This document shows positions 18,492-27,502 of a stretch of 64,000 nt of DNA, piece by piece. Made by a program: the position numbers and the translations under genes. The stretch spans positions 496,001 through 560,000 of the forward strand of contig NZ_FSRQ01000001.1 in NCBI RefSeq assembly GCF_900143185.1. The letters are read 5' to 3'. How positions within the stretch are numbered: position 1 is the stretch's first letter; each line of letters starts with the position of its first letter. Source of the stretch: Chryseobacterium scophthalmum. Its GTDB lineage: Bacteria > Bacteroidota > Bacteroidia > Flavobacteriales > Weeksellaceae. The notes under the pieces were generated by a model. It made no database searches. It saw only the letters and a program-made list of their open reading frames with translations, and was not told the origin of the DNA.

Positions 18492-20870
18492 ATGAAAAAA
18501 GCATTTATACTTTTACCTCTTTTGGCGGCTCAGATTGTATTAGCCCAGGAAAAGAAAACCATTACCGGAAAAATTGATGACGGAGATACTTCAAAAGTAA
18601 TCGCAGGTGCATCTATCAAAATAGAAACACAGTCTGTTTCTACAAAAACGAATCAAACCGGAATTATTGAAAGCGTTTCTATCGGTACAATCACAGATAA
18701 GAACGGAAATTATACTTTAGAGATCCCTGCAGATACAAGATCTGTAACGGTAAGTTATTTAGGATATGAACCTAAAATAATTCAGATCTACGAAGGGCAA
18801 ACTAGTTACAATATTACTTTGATTCCCGTTGTAAGTGACGATATTCCAGAAAAAAATAATATTCAGGAAGTAATTATCACTGGATATCAGAAAATTGAAA
18901 AACGTAAGCAAACTTCAGCTGTAACTACAGTGAAGATGAACGATATTCAGCAAGCTGGTGTTGCGAGTGTAGATCAATTATTGGCAGGACAAATTGCCGG
19001 AGTTGCCGTTACGCCGGAAACAGGAGCTCCCGGAAGTCCGGCAAAAATCAGAATTCGTGGTACTGCTTCTCTTTCGGGGCCTCAAGATCCGCTTTGGGTA
19101 ATTGATGGTCTTCCGTTGGAAGGAAATGATGTGCCAAATTTTAGTGATAAAGATAATATCGATCAGCTTCAGAATTTTTCTATTGCGGGATTAAATCCTA
19201 ATGATATTGAAGATATTACCATTCTAAAAGATGCCGCTGCTACAGCTATTTATGGAGCAAGAGCTGCAAATGGAGTAATTTCAATTACCACCAAAAAAGG
19301 AAAAAAAGGAAGTTTAAGAGTTAATTTCTCAGCAGATACTTTTATTACAGCCCGTCCGGATTTTGGTAAACTTAATCTTTTGAATGCGTCTGAAAAAGTA
19401 GATCTAGAATTAATGCTTGCTAATCGTACCGACTTAACCTATCGTACCGATAAAGGGGAAGTGATGAGAATTTTAACTCAAAACGGACAACTTGATGCGT
19501 ATAGAAACGGAGGTTTAGGAGCTTTAAATATGTTGACACGTCAGCAAATCGATGGGCTAAGAAACAGCAATACTGACTGGGGAAAATTATTGTATCAAAA
19601 TGCAATCAACAAACAATATGGAGTAAGTATTTCCGGAGGTAGCGACCGTTCAGATTATTATTTCTCTTTAGGATATTATGATGAAGAGGGAACAACGATT
19701 GGAACTGGTTTCGAACGTTATAATTTAACGCTGAAAAACAATTATAAAATAAATGATAAACTTAATTTTGGAGTGTCGGTTTTTGGTACACAGAGTGAGA
19801 GAACATCATTTGTTACAGATGCCGATGCCTCTATCAGTCCGATCAACTATTCAAGAAATGCGAATCCTTATTTGAGTCCTTACAATGCAGACGGAAGCTA
19901 CAGATATGATAAAGATATTGATGGTTTTGAAGACAGATATATTCCTTTCAACTTTTTAGAAGAAAGAGAAAATACAAGTTATACGCTGAAAAATCAATCA
20001 TTAAAAGCGATTTTCGATCTAGATTATAAATTAGCAAAAGGCCTGAAAATAACTTCACAGTTAGGTCTTCAGTATGACGGTAATAAGACAGAGAAATTTG
20101 CAGCCGAAAATACCTATTTCACAAGAAAGATGAAAGAAGGTACCCGTTATTACAAAGATGGCGCTTATCGTTACTTTTTACCGGATGGTGGAGTAAAACA
20201 AAATTGGGATAACAGTTTCTTCCAATACAACTGGAAATTACAAGGAAGCTATAGCACAAAAATTAATTCGGTACACGAGATTGATTTGATGGCAGGAACT
20301 GAACTTCGTAAAACTGAAGATAACACAACCGTTACAAGAGCTTTTGGTTATGATTCTGTAACAAGAAGATCAACGGCAATTGTTTTCCCAAGCTCGAATT
20401 TTGCAGCGGAAAGAAAGTACGAAACTTACAGAGAAATGCCTCCGATTGAGAATGCATATGCTTCAATGTTTGCAACTGCTTCTTACACGTACGATCAAAA
20501 ATATACCTTCTTCGGAAGTGTAAGATATGATGGTACCAATTTATTCGGAGTAAATAAAAAGTACAAATATCTTCCAATATGGGCGGTTTCTGGTTCTTGG
20601 TTGGTTTCGAAAGAGGATTTTATGAAGAATCTTTCTGCTATTTCTAACCTTAGATTAAGAGCTTCTTATGGTTTGCAGGGAAATATAGACCGTAATACGT
20701 CACCGTTTTTTATTGGTGAATACAGTGACTCGACTATTCTTCCGGGTGGAAAAGAGAATATTATTAATGTAATAAGTCCTCCAAATGATAAACTTCGTTG
20801 GGAAAAAACGACTAACGTGAATTTTGGACTTGATTTAGGAGTTTTCAATAACCGTATCAATCTAACCGCT
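18492..20870 (+). pseudogene. SusC/RagA TonB-dependent receptor, C-terminus lost
   Basis: Residues 1 to about 793 of a 1020-residue frame form a SusC/RagA receptor. They comprise a signal peptide (ending LAQ), a carboxypeptidase-like beta domain at about 22-110, a TonB-box-like stretch (EVIITGYQ), a plug with the RIRGTASLSG and ILKDAAATAIYGARAANGVI signatures, and the start of the barrel. The similarity stops after the strand ending FNNRINLT. The remaining barrel strands, the terminal aromatic residue and the usual downstream susD gene are absent, so the receptor cannot form a full pore. The frame continues without a stop into a response regulator (next entry). It is either a genuine rearrangement or an assembly join. 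Confidence 0.8.
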
Positions 20871-21554
20871 GTTACAGAAACGGTGATTCTTCGTTCAAAA
20901 AAGCAGGCAATAGATTTTTTCAAAAATGATTCTGCAGATCTTATCTTTATGGATATTCACCTTGGTGATGGCATGAGTCTCGAAATTTTCGAACAGGTAG
21001 AGCTTTTCACACCGATTATTTTTATCACTGCTTTTGATGAATATGCGATGCGCGTTTTCAAACATTTTACCATAGATTATCTTTTGAAACCTTTTGAAGA
21101 AGAAGACTTGCATAAAGCATTACAAAAATTTATTTCGATAAAAGGTAACTTCGATCCTGAACCTGTCCTGAAGTCTATTTCTTCTTTATATAAAGCTAAT
21201 GATTCTGAAAAGATGAAGCATTTCATCGTAACAGACGGTAATAAAATAAGATCGGTAGATGAAAAAGGTACGGCTTATTTTTTTGCATCCGGAAAATATC
21301 TTTTCTTAACAACCACGGATAACAGAACTTATATTTATGATGATACCATTAAAGATATCATCCAAAAATTAACTCCGCCACTTTTTTTTAAAATCAACCG
21401 CAAGTTTATCATCAATAAAAAGGCAATTGTAGAAATTATAAAACATTCTAGCCAAAAGATTGAATTAAAACTTTCTCCCGCACCGGAAATTAATTCTGAT
21501 GTATTTGTCAGCAAAAGACAGATTACCGATTTTTTGCATTGGATGTCAAATTAA
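20871..21554 (+). pseudogene. LytTR response regulator, N-terminus lost, fused in frame to SusC
   Basis: From about residue 795 of the same frame the sequence is a LytR/AlgR-family regulator. It has the second half of a receiver domain with the phospho-acceptor in LIFMDIHLGDG (D821 of the fusion), the conserved ITAFDEYA and YLLKPFEEEDL segments, and then a LytTR DNA-binding domain ending near residue 1018. About the first 30 receiver residues are missing, including the beta-1 strand and the acidic pair that binds magnesium. The piece would suit the LytS-type kinase at 14216-15799 as a partner. No separate start codon with good context precedes the remnant, so independent translation is doubtful. 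The exact junction (roughly 20,862-20,890) is inferred from family alignment by eye. Confidence 0.78.
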
Positions 21555-21966
21555 TCTTAAAATAGGTGTTTTTTTACGACAACAATATTTTAAATCACAA
21601 TCTGATTTAAAGTTTTACAACATTACTTATATCTACTATTTTATCCGTAATTTTTGGTCTTATTTGGGTTAATAATTAATGATCTTAAATTATAATAATT
21701 GTTCTAAATTTTTGGTTAATAAAGCCGTCTTTTTAATTTGTTTTTAAAATAAATAAGCGTTTTAAGTTTACTAACTATCAGTTGTTTACAAATTAAATCA
21801 GAAATTTAACTATATCAATGTTCTTTTTTGGTACAGTAATTGAAAGTAAGATAGCACAGCTGAAAACCCGCACTGGAAAGTGCTTTGGGAAAATGGATAG
21901 GTCTTTATAGGATGAATTAATCCTACACTTATCTTACTTTTTTAAAAAATAAATTAAAATTTTTAT
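21555..21966. other. Intergenic region and long leader of the OmpA-family gene
   Basis: This 412-base AT-rich region holds a weak promoter candidate (TTTG at 21737-21740, 22 bases, TAAGTTTA at 21763-21770) and the structured RNA element at 21843-21940. No protein-coding frame is convincing. Confidence 0.5.
21843..21940 (+). ncRNA. Structured leader RNA, unidentified class
   Basis: An 11-bp perfect closing stem (21843-21853 with 21930-21940, AAAGTAAGATA/TATCTTACTTT) encloses two hairpins. One is GCACT-GGAA-AGTGC (21870-21883), extended by CCC/GGG across a three-base bulge. The other is TAGGAT-GAATTA-ATCCTA (21908-21925). The region is richer in G and C than its flanks and ends 26 bases before the OmpA-family ATG, with T residues after the closing stem. 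This is a compact multi-branch fold typical of a cis-regulatory RNA or short ncRNA. I compared it by eye with common riboswitch signatures and could not match it. The structure is seen in the sequence; the function is unknown. Confidence 0.5.
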
Positions 21967-23424
21967 ATGAAATCAAAATTAGCAATTTTATCGCTTGCGA
22001 TAGCGTTACCTACTACCGCGTTTGCACAAGATTCAATTCAAGTAATGAAGAATGGAGAATATCCGAATACATTTTCGTCGGGATCTGCCAATGTACAGCC
22101 TTTTACACAGTCTTCAAAAAGATTTAATGATTGGTCAATATCATTTGGTGGTGGTGTACCGCTATTGCAGTCTGCAGATCTTACCTCTATTAAAAACGGA
22201 GGCGGAAAAACTCAAATTGGTTATTCGGCTTATTTCAGTGTTGATAAAGCGATAACCCATGCTTTTGGTCTTAAATTACAGTACGATCGTGGCGAAACAA
22301 GACAGGGATGGTTTAATACGAAAGATGCTGCACCAGCAAACGCTGCCGCAAATATGCAAGTTGGAGCAAGAACTCAATATGATGCAATCTCTATTTTAGG
22401 AGACATCAACTTTTCTAATCTGATGAGACGTGTAGATAACAAATCTCCTTACAGATGGGCATTACACGGTTATGCTGGTGTTGGTACATTAGCTTACAGA
22501 GCTTACCAAAAAGACGAATTTGGTCAAAGACTGATGACAGAAGTGAAACCTTTTAAATTAAACTCTTTCTTCGGACAGGCAGGTGCAGGTTTAAAATATA
22601 AATTATCTAACAGAGTAGACCTTGAAGGAAGATTGATGTATGTAGTGACTACCGATGATGAATTTGACGGAGGAGGAGCACAATATAGTGATATCAACAA
22701 AATCTCAGATCAGACTTCTGATAATTTCTTTAATGCAACTTTAGGTTTAACGGTTAATTTAGGAAAACATGAGTCTCACTTGATGTGGCACGATCCAATG
22801 CAGGAAATTTACTACAGAACCGAAGTTTTAGAATCAAAAATAAATGATATTGAGGTTTGTAAAACTGGTGATGCAGATAATGACGGAGTTTGTGATGATT
22901 GGGACAGACAGCTTGATACTCCTGCAGGAGCAAGAGTTGACGGATCTGGTGTAGCTCTTGATGTTGACTTAGACGGAGTTATTGATCTTAATGATAAATG
23001 TGTAACAGTTCCTGGTCCTGTAGAAAATAATGGTTGTCCTGTGGAAAATCAAAATACAGGAACGGTATCTGAAGCAGAAACAAAATTGGACGGAATTGAG
23101 TTTGAACTTAATTCAGATAAAATTTTATCAAACAATACTCCGATTTTGAATAATGCTGTAAGCTATATCAATTCTTCAAACGGATCTTACACCGTTGTTG
23201 GTGCTACAGATGCAAGAGGAACTGAAGCGTACAATAAAAACCTATCCGAAAAAAGAGCAAATAATGTAAAGCAGTATTTGATCAAAAATGGAGTAGAATC
23301 GCACAAACTTGATGCACAAGGAAATGGAAAAACAGATTTGAAATATCCTGAGTGTGACCCAGCTTCAAAATGTCCTGAATGGAAAAACAAAGCAAATAGA
23401 AGAGTGTATTTTAAAGCAAAATAA
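21967..23424 (+). CDS. OmpA-family outer-membrane protein
   Basis: This is a 485-residue cell-envelope protein with a signal peptide of 20 residues (ending AFAQ) and an N-terminal beta-barrel-like domain to about 280. A thrombospondin-type-3/calcium-binding linker follows (DADNDGVCDDWD, DLDGVIDLNDKC, NNGCP). The C-terminal OmpA domain has the peptidoglycan-contact motif NKNLSEKRANNV. It anchors the outer membrane to the cell wall. Such proteins are usually abundant, which fits an elaborated leader (21843-21940) and the strong terminator after it (23448-23475). Four cysteines near the linker and two near the C-terminus may form disulfides. Confidence 0.9.
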   Translation: MKSKLAILSLAIALPTTAFAQDSIQVMKNGEYPNTFSSGSANVQPFTQSSKRFNDWSISFGGGVPLLQSADLTSIKNGGGKTQIGYSAYFSVDKAITHAFGLKLQYDRGETRQGWFNTKDAAPANAAANMQVGARTQYDAISILGDINFSNLMRRVDNKSPYRWALHGYAGVGTLAYRAYQKDEFGQRLMTEVKPFKLNSFFGQAGAGLKYKLSNRVDLEGRLMYVVTTDDEFDGGGAQYSDINKISDQTSDNFFNATLGLTVNLGKHESHLMWHDPMQEIYYRTEVLESKINDIEVCKTGDADNDGVCDDWDRQLDTPAGARVDGSGVALDVDLDGVIDLNDKCVTVPGPVENNGCPVENQNTGTVSEAETKLDGIEFELNSDKILSNNTPILNNAVSYINSSNGSYTVVGATDARGTEAYNKNLSEKRANNVKQYLIKNGVESHKLDAQGNGKTDLKYPECDPASKCPEWKNKANRRVYFKAK

Positions 23425-23447
23425 AAATAATAACTTCTCTTATTCGA

Positions 23448-23475
23448 GACTGTCATACAATGGCAGTCTTTTTTT
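23448..23475 (+). terminator. Intrinsic terminator of the OmpA-family gene
   Basis: GACTGTCAT (23448-23456) pairs with ATGGCAGTC (23460-23468) through nine pairs including one G-T, with a three-base ACA loop, followed by seven T residues. Confidence 0.85.
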
Positions 23476-23541
23476 GTGTCTAACTGAAATTATTGTAATT
23501 ATCTCAATTATAATACTTGAAAATAGAACTTTCCACAGAAT

Positions 23542-23578
23542 AAAAAAGTTCTTTTAAAATTAAATTTAAAAGAACTTT
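23542..23578 (-). terminator. Terminator hairpin of the YncE-like gene
   Basis: AAAGTTCTTTTAAA and TTTAAAAGAACTTT form a long A/T-rich stem centred near 23561. Read on the minus strand it ends in a run of six T residues, which suits the gene ending at 23609. Confidence 0.7.
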
Positions 23579-23608
23579 ATGAAATCATATATTGAAAAGT
23601 TTATTATC

Positions 23609-24628
23609 TTATTTGACCTCTCTTTTATAATAAGCTAAACCAAAAGGATTGGTTCCCGCTGTAATTGTTGTACCTGCAGTTAAAGAAGTTCCGCTAATTG
23701 TATAAGTTGATACAGCGGTTGCGGTACCTCCGGAATGGGTGACAAACATTTTGTTTCCGTCTTCATTCACTACAATATTATGAGGTGTGGTACTCAAAGC
23801 CATTAAAGGCATTCCGTTTTGCATTCCTGTGGCTGCATTTATAGAGTACAATTGCTGTCCAGTAATATTGGTTACAAAAACAGTGTTTTGGTCTGCTGAA
23901 GGAAATATTCCGTGCGCACCAGTGAAAGCATTATTAGAAATCACAGTCAGATTACTGCCATTCAAAGCATATACTTGACCTGATTGACAAGCAACAAACA
24001 ATTTGTTAGTATTGGGTAAATGATACAAATGAGGATCTTTTCCAACGTTTGCTTCGCCAGTTTTAGAATAATCTGAAGTAGAATACATGTACACTTTGTC
24101 AGGCATTGCCGCATCAACATTAAAAACAGAAACGTATGCTTTTGTTGCATCTTTGCTTAAGAATACATCATGTGGTTTCATCCCAACATTAATTGTTTTA
24201 ACGACAGTATTTGTATTGAGATCAATCACCGAAATAGTATTGTCTATATCGTTACTTACCCATAACTGTTTTCCCATACCATCTGCCCACATATGAAAAA
24301 CACCGTTACCAACTGTTATAGAACTTTCAACAGCTTTGGTTTGTGGGTTTATAATATGGACTTTTTTCCCCGCTCTGTCTCCAACAAATATTTTGTCTTT
24401 GGTAGGAACGTACACTACATACATCGGCTCAGAACCTGAGATTGCAAGAGTACTCACTTGGTTGGAAGTGGCATCAATAAAGCTTACGCTTCCTGCGCCT
24501 CTGTTTGCTACAACTACTTTTTCTTCGTAAATTTTAGGAGAATCACTGTAGTAATAATCATCACTGCTGCAGCTTGTGAATAAAGTAGCCAATAAAGCTA
24601 CCGGTAGACCGAAAATTAAATTTTTCAT
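23609..24628 (-). CDS. YncE-like beta-propeller lipoprotein
   Basis: This is a 339-residue exported protein with a lipobox-like end to the leader (LFTSC, C20) followed by serines and aspartates. The mature part consists of repeated blocks of the YVTN/YncE seven-bladed propeller type, for example SFIDATSNQ, ISVIDLNTNTVV and KPHDVFLSKDATKAYVSVF. Such propellers are periplasmic or surface-exposed and usually bind other proteins or surface polymers; no enzymatic residues are apparent. The gene is monocistronic, facing away from the kdp regulator across a 367-base spacer. Confidence 0.82.
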   Translation of the reverse strand: MKNLIFGLPVALLATLFTSCSSDDYYYSDSPKIYEEKVVVANRGAGSVSFIDATSNQVSTLAISGSEPMYVVYVPTKDKIFVGDRAGKKVHIINPQTKAVESSITVGNGVFHMWADGMGKQLWVSNDIDNTISVIDLNTNTVVKTINVGMKPHDVFLSKDATKAYVSVFNVDAAMPDKVYMYSTSDYSKTGEANVGKDPHLYHLPNTNKLFVACQSGQVYALNGSNLTVISNNAFTGAHGIFPSADQNTVFVTNITGQQLYSINAATGMQNGMPLMALSTTPHNIVVNEDGNKMFVTHSGGTATAVSTYTISGTSLTAGTTITAGTNPFGLAYYKREVK

Positions 24629-24995
24629 TGTATGTTTTTTTAAAGTTAAAAAATAGAATTATGCTTTCAATGCATTTGATTAATTATCACCAATCATGAT
24701 GCATGAATTTGCTATAGAATCGAAAACCGGTAAAAGTCTTCTGTTTTTTTTTAACTAAAAAGGAGTGAGCCTTTCTACTAATCTACAACAATTAAATGGA
24801 ATAAGCTAATTTTCAGCAATATAAATATCGAATGATTCCATGTTTATAATTGTAAAAATCCTTACTAGACCATTTAACTATTTCTTCAAACATTAATATT
24901 CATCATCTTTTAAACGAAATTTTTTTGTAAAGAGAAAATTTATTTGATCAACAACTCAATTTTAGTTATAATTTTGAAGTTTAAAATTTCCACGA
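24629..24995. other. Divergent intergenic region, YncE-like gene / kdp regulator
   Basis: This 367-base AT-rich spacer lies between divergent genes. It contains the promoter candidate for the NtrC-type regulator (24943-24976). I could not identify a full promoter for the minus-strand gene, nor any RNA gene or frame. Confidence 0.5.
24943..24976 (+). promoter_or_regulatory. Bacteroidota-type promoter of the NtrC-type regulator
   Basis: TTTG (24943-24946), a 22-base spacer and TAATTTTG (24969-24976) fit the -33/-7 consensus. The predicted start near 24981 lies about 15 bases before the TTG start codon, supporting that unusual start. Confidence 0.5.
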
Positions 24996-26348
24996 TTGAA
25001 TACTATTTTAATTATCGACGACGAAGCCAAAATAAGGTCGCTTCTGTCACGCATCATAAGTCTTGAAGGGTTTGAAGTTTTCGAAGCCAGTAATCTGAAA
25101 AGTGGCTTAAGAAAACTCGAAACTTCAGAAATTGATATTGTGATTTGCGATGTTAAACTTCCCGATGGAAATGGAGTAGAATTTTCCCGAACGGTTAAAG
25201 AGAAGTTTGCTACCGTTGAAATCATTCTTTTAACAGCCTTTGGAAACATTCCCGATGGCGTTCTTGCTATTAAAAATGGTGCTTTCGATTATATTACAAA
25301 AGGTGACGACAATACCCGAATTCTCCCGTTAATTTATAAGGCAGCCGAAAAGGTAGCACTCAATAAGAGAGTATTGCATCTTGAAAAACAACTCAATAGA
25401 AAACAATCTTTTGACAGTATTATCGGTGAATCATCAATGATCATTTCGACTATTAATTCGGCTCAAAAAGTAGCGGCAACAGATGCAACGGTGCTTTTAA
25501 CTGGTGAAACCGGAACCGGAAAAGAAGTTTTTGCTCAGGCAATTCATCATGCAAGCAAGAGAAATAAAAATAATTTTATTGCCATCAACTGTTCTGCTTT
25601 TGGAAAAGATTTGTTGGAAAACGAATTATTTGGTCACAAAGCAGGTGCTTTTACAGGCGCTTTGAAAGACAGTAAAGGGATTTTTGAAGAAGCCAACCAG
25701 GGAACGGTTTTTCTGGATGAAATAGGTGAAATGCCGTTAGATCTTCAGGCAAAACTATTGCGTGTTTTAGAGTCCGGAGAGTTTCTGAAAGTAGGAGACA
25801 GTAAACCTACGAAAACCGATGTAAGAATTATTGCAGCAACCAACAGAGATCTGGAAGCTGAAATCGAAAAAGGAAGTTTCCGTGAAGATTTATATTACAG
25901 AATCAATATTTTTCAAATAAAACTTCCTTCATTGCGGGAAAGAATTGCTGATATTGAATTGTTGGTTAAATTTTTCCTGAAAAGTTTTTCACTTAAAACA
26001 GGGAAAAACATAACTTCGATTTCTCCAGATTATTTAAAAGCCTTAAAAAACCATCTTTGGAAAGGTAATATTCGTGAGCTTCGAAACGTCATTGAACGAA
26101 GCGTTATTCTTACAGATTCCCCAGAAATAGGAATAGAAAGTCTTCCAATAGATATTTCCGTATATAGCGGCGATAAAGATTCCGCACAGACAAAAATAAT
26201 GTCGGCATTTTCTATGGCAAGTGCCGAAAAAATGCAGATACAGAAAGTCCTCAATCATACCAAAGGTAATAAAGCCGAAGCAGCACGATTACTGGAAATC
26301 GGTATTGCAACTTTGTACAGAAAAGTAGAAGAGTACAAAATTTCGTAA
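24996..26348 (+). CDS. NtrC-family sigma-54-dependent response regulator of the kdp locus
   Basis: This is a 450-residue activator with three domains. The receiver (1-120) has the acidic pair DDE and phospho-acceptor D52. The AAA+ domain (about 140-370) has Walker A GETGTGKE near 168 and the sigma-54 contact loop GAFTGA at 217-222. The C-terminal Fis-type helix-turn-helix is NKAEAARLLEIGIATLYRK. The start codon is TTG; no ATG lies between the promoter candidate and the conserved beta-1 strand. It stands directly upstream of the kdp genes and is most likely their regulator, replacing the OmpR-type KdpE of other bacteria. The cognate kinase is probably the product of 34486-36213. Confidence 0.9.
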   Translation: MNTILIIDDEAKIRSLLSRIISLEGFEVFEASNLKSGLRKLETSEIDIVICDVKLPDGNGVEFSRTVKEKFATVEIILLTAFGNIPDGVLAIKNGAFDYITKGDDNTRILPLIYKAAEKVALNKRVLHLEKQLNRKQSFDSIIGESSMIISTINSAQKVAATDATVLLTGETGTGKEVFAQAIHHASKRNKNNFIAINCSAFGKDLLENELFGHKAGAFTGALKDSKGIFEEANQGTVFLDEIGEMPLDLQAKLLRVLESGEFLKVGDSKPTKTDVRIIAATNRDLEAEIEKGSFREDLYYRINIFQIKLPSLRERIADIELLVKFFLKSFSLKTGKNITSISPDYLKALKNHLWKGNIRELRNVIERSVILTDSPEIGIESLPIDISVYSGDKDSAQTKIMSAFSMASAEKMQIQKVLNHTKGNKAEAARLLEIGIATLYRKVEEYKIS

Positions 26349-26372
26349 AAAATATTTCCATTCTGATAACGA

Positions 26373-26397
26373 CCCTATCATTTTGATAGGGTTTTTT
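26373..26397 (+). terminator. Intrinsic terminator after the NtrC-type regulator
   Basis: CCCTATC (26373-26379) pairs with GATAGGG (26385-26391) over a five-base ATTTT loop and is followed by six T residues. It separates the regulator transcript from the kdp operon proper. Confidence 0.85.
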
Positions 26398-26478
26398 GTG
26401 TTTTCTAAATTATTGCTTCTGTCTTAATTTGTTGTTGTTCAGTATATTGTGTTTTTATTTCGTTTAAAGGAATAAATC

Positions 26479-26494
26479 TTGGCATAAGTATTCA
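26479..26494 (+). promoter_or_regulatory. Possible sigma-54 promoter of the kdp operon (degenerate)
   Basis: TTGGCAT at 26479-26485 matches a -24 element, but the -12 position reads TTCA instead of TTGC. It is located between the terminator and the first gene of the operon, and the neighbouring regulator is a sigma-54 activator, so it is worth listing. The start would be only a few bases before the ATG at 26508, which weakens the case. Confidence 0.25.
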
Positions 26495-26507
26495 AAACAA
26501 TCTAAAA

Positions 26508-26867
26508 ATGAATCATACAGATGCCGTAAGAGAAATCATAAAATTGATTCCTGAATCTCAGGAAGAGTTTAAAGATTCTTACAAAACAAAAACACCGTTT
26601 ATGGTGATCAGTGTTTTCACCAAGCAAATCAAAAAACTAATAAAAGATCATGATCAGAAAATTCTGATGAAATCGATCATCAAGATGAATCTGCTTTACA
26701 GCAAAGGAGATCAGGCCTTAAAAAACGCTATCGAAAACATTTTTGTTTACTCTTTAGATAGTCTCACGTTTTGTTGCGAACCATCATACAAAAATTTGAT
26801 TTTCGCAAAAATGTCACCGACTCTGCAAAATAACTATCTACGTCAGGTTTATAAATCAGGAATTTAA
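26508..26867 (+). CDS. Uncharacterised kdp-associated protein, 119 aa
   Basis: This helical soluble protein shares pattern and length with the product of 27119-27499. Shared features are an N-terminal acidic helix, a central KxxxxMxxxYxxG(D/N) segment and the IEN(I/L)FVxS motif. The two are paralogs within one operon. It may correspond to DUF7674, an assignment I hold weakly. It is the first gene downstream of the regulator's terminator and is followed after 12 bases by a mini membrane protein. Function unknown; its fixed place with kdp suggests a role in potassium uptake control or assembly. Confidence 0.65.
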   Translation: MNHTDAVREIIKLIPESQEEFKDSYKTKTPFMVISVFTKQIKKLIKDHDQKILMKSIIKMNLLYSKGDQALKNAIENIFVYSLDSLTFCCEPSYKNLIFAKMSPTLQNNYLRQVYKSGI

Positions 26868-26879
26868 AAAATTAAAGAA

Positions 26880-27020
26880 ATGAAATCAAAAATCAGAAAA
26901 ATCGGAGATTGGAAACTTTTAAAGTCTACTCGTGAAAAACATAATCTTGAAATCATTACCATCAATATTGCTGTAATCCTTGGAGTTTTTGTAGCCGCTG
27001 CGATTTTACAGGTAAACTAA
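26880..27020 (+). CDS. Mini membrane protein in the kdp operon, 46 aa
   Basis: An intact short frame (ATG 26880 to TAA 27018-27020) encodes 46 residues. A basic N-terminal half (MKSKIRKIGDWKLLKSTREK) leads into one hydrophobic helix (EIITINIAVILGVFVAAAIL). It lies between the two paralogous unknown genes with 12 bases on its left and 13 on its right. Single-helix proteins often modulate P-type ATPases, but no specific homology is evident. Confidence 0.55.
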   Translation: MKSKIRKIGDWKLLKSTREKHNLEIITINIAVILGVFVAAAILQVN

Positions 27021-27033
27021 AATAAATAAAAAA

Positions 27034-27117
27034 ATGACAACAATTATTCTATTAATTACGGCAAGTGTGTTGTTCGTTTTGTTTTATCGTCTCGTAGAAT
27101 ATTTCGACAAAATTTAA
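27034..27117 (+). CDS. Micro membrane protein in the kdp operon, 27 aa
   Basis: ATG 27034 to TAA 27115-27117 encodes 27 residues. They are almost entirely a single transmembrane helix (TIILLITASVLFVLFYRLV) followed by a short acidic/basic tail EYFDKI. One base separates its stop from the next gene. Its size and helix resemble KdpF, although the copy at 27503 has the more typical KdpF ending. The two could be duplicated KdpF-like subunits. Confidence 0.5.
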   Translation: MTTIILLITASVLFVLFYRLVEYFDKI

Positions 27118-27118
27118 A

Positions 27119-27499
27119 ATGTTGAATAAAATAAACAGATTTACTGCTGTAGAATATCTGAAAGTATTTTTTCCGGCGGTTCGAAAAGAGATTGTAACGC
27201 TTTCTGAGCAAAACAATTTTCCGGGAGTAGTGCAAATTGCAGTAGATGATATTAAAGTTCTTACAGAAAAATCAAACGTACAGAAGATTAATATTTCAAT
27301 CAAAAGAATGTACTGGATTTACAAAAACGGAAATTCCTACATCAGATACATTATAGAAAATCTTTTTGTACGCTCATTCGGAAATCTGAGAAAAAATCTG
27401 AAACCGCAACAATGGAAATTTCTCTATCAGGAAATTCCAAAAGATTTTAGAAATGTGTATAGCGAACAAACAAAAAAAGATCAAAACTTAAAATTTTAA
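27119..27499 (+). CDS. Uncharacterised kdp-associated protein, 126 aa
   Basis: This is a paralog of the product of 26508-26867. It has the same length class, with matching segments around RMYWIYKNGN and IIENLFVRSFGNL. No membrane segment or signal peptide is seen; the C-terminus is basic (KKDQNLKF). It is embedded in the kdp operon with a one-base spacer on its left and three on its right before kdpF. The tandem presence of two diverged copies suggests a heteromeric pair or adaptation to two partners; that is inference. Possibly DUF7674. Confidence 0.65.
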   Translation: MLNKINRFTAVEYLKVFFPAVRKEIVTLSEQNNFPGVVQIAVDDIKVLTEKSNVQKINISIKRMYWIYKNGNSYIRYIIENLFVRSFGNLRKNLKPQQWKFLYQEIPKDFRNVYSEQTKKDQNLKF

Positions 27500-27502
27500 A
27501 AA

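Noticed and set aside
21843..21940. Known riboswitch (cobalamin, TPP, SAM, c-di-GMP, preQ1, fluoride)
   Set aside because: The core motifs of these classes, as far as I know them, are absent; I therefore list the element as an unidentified structured RNA.
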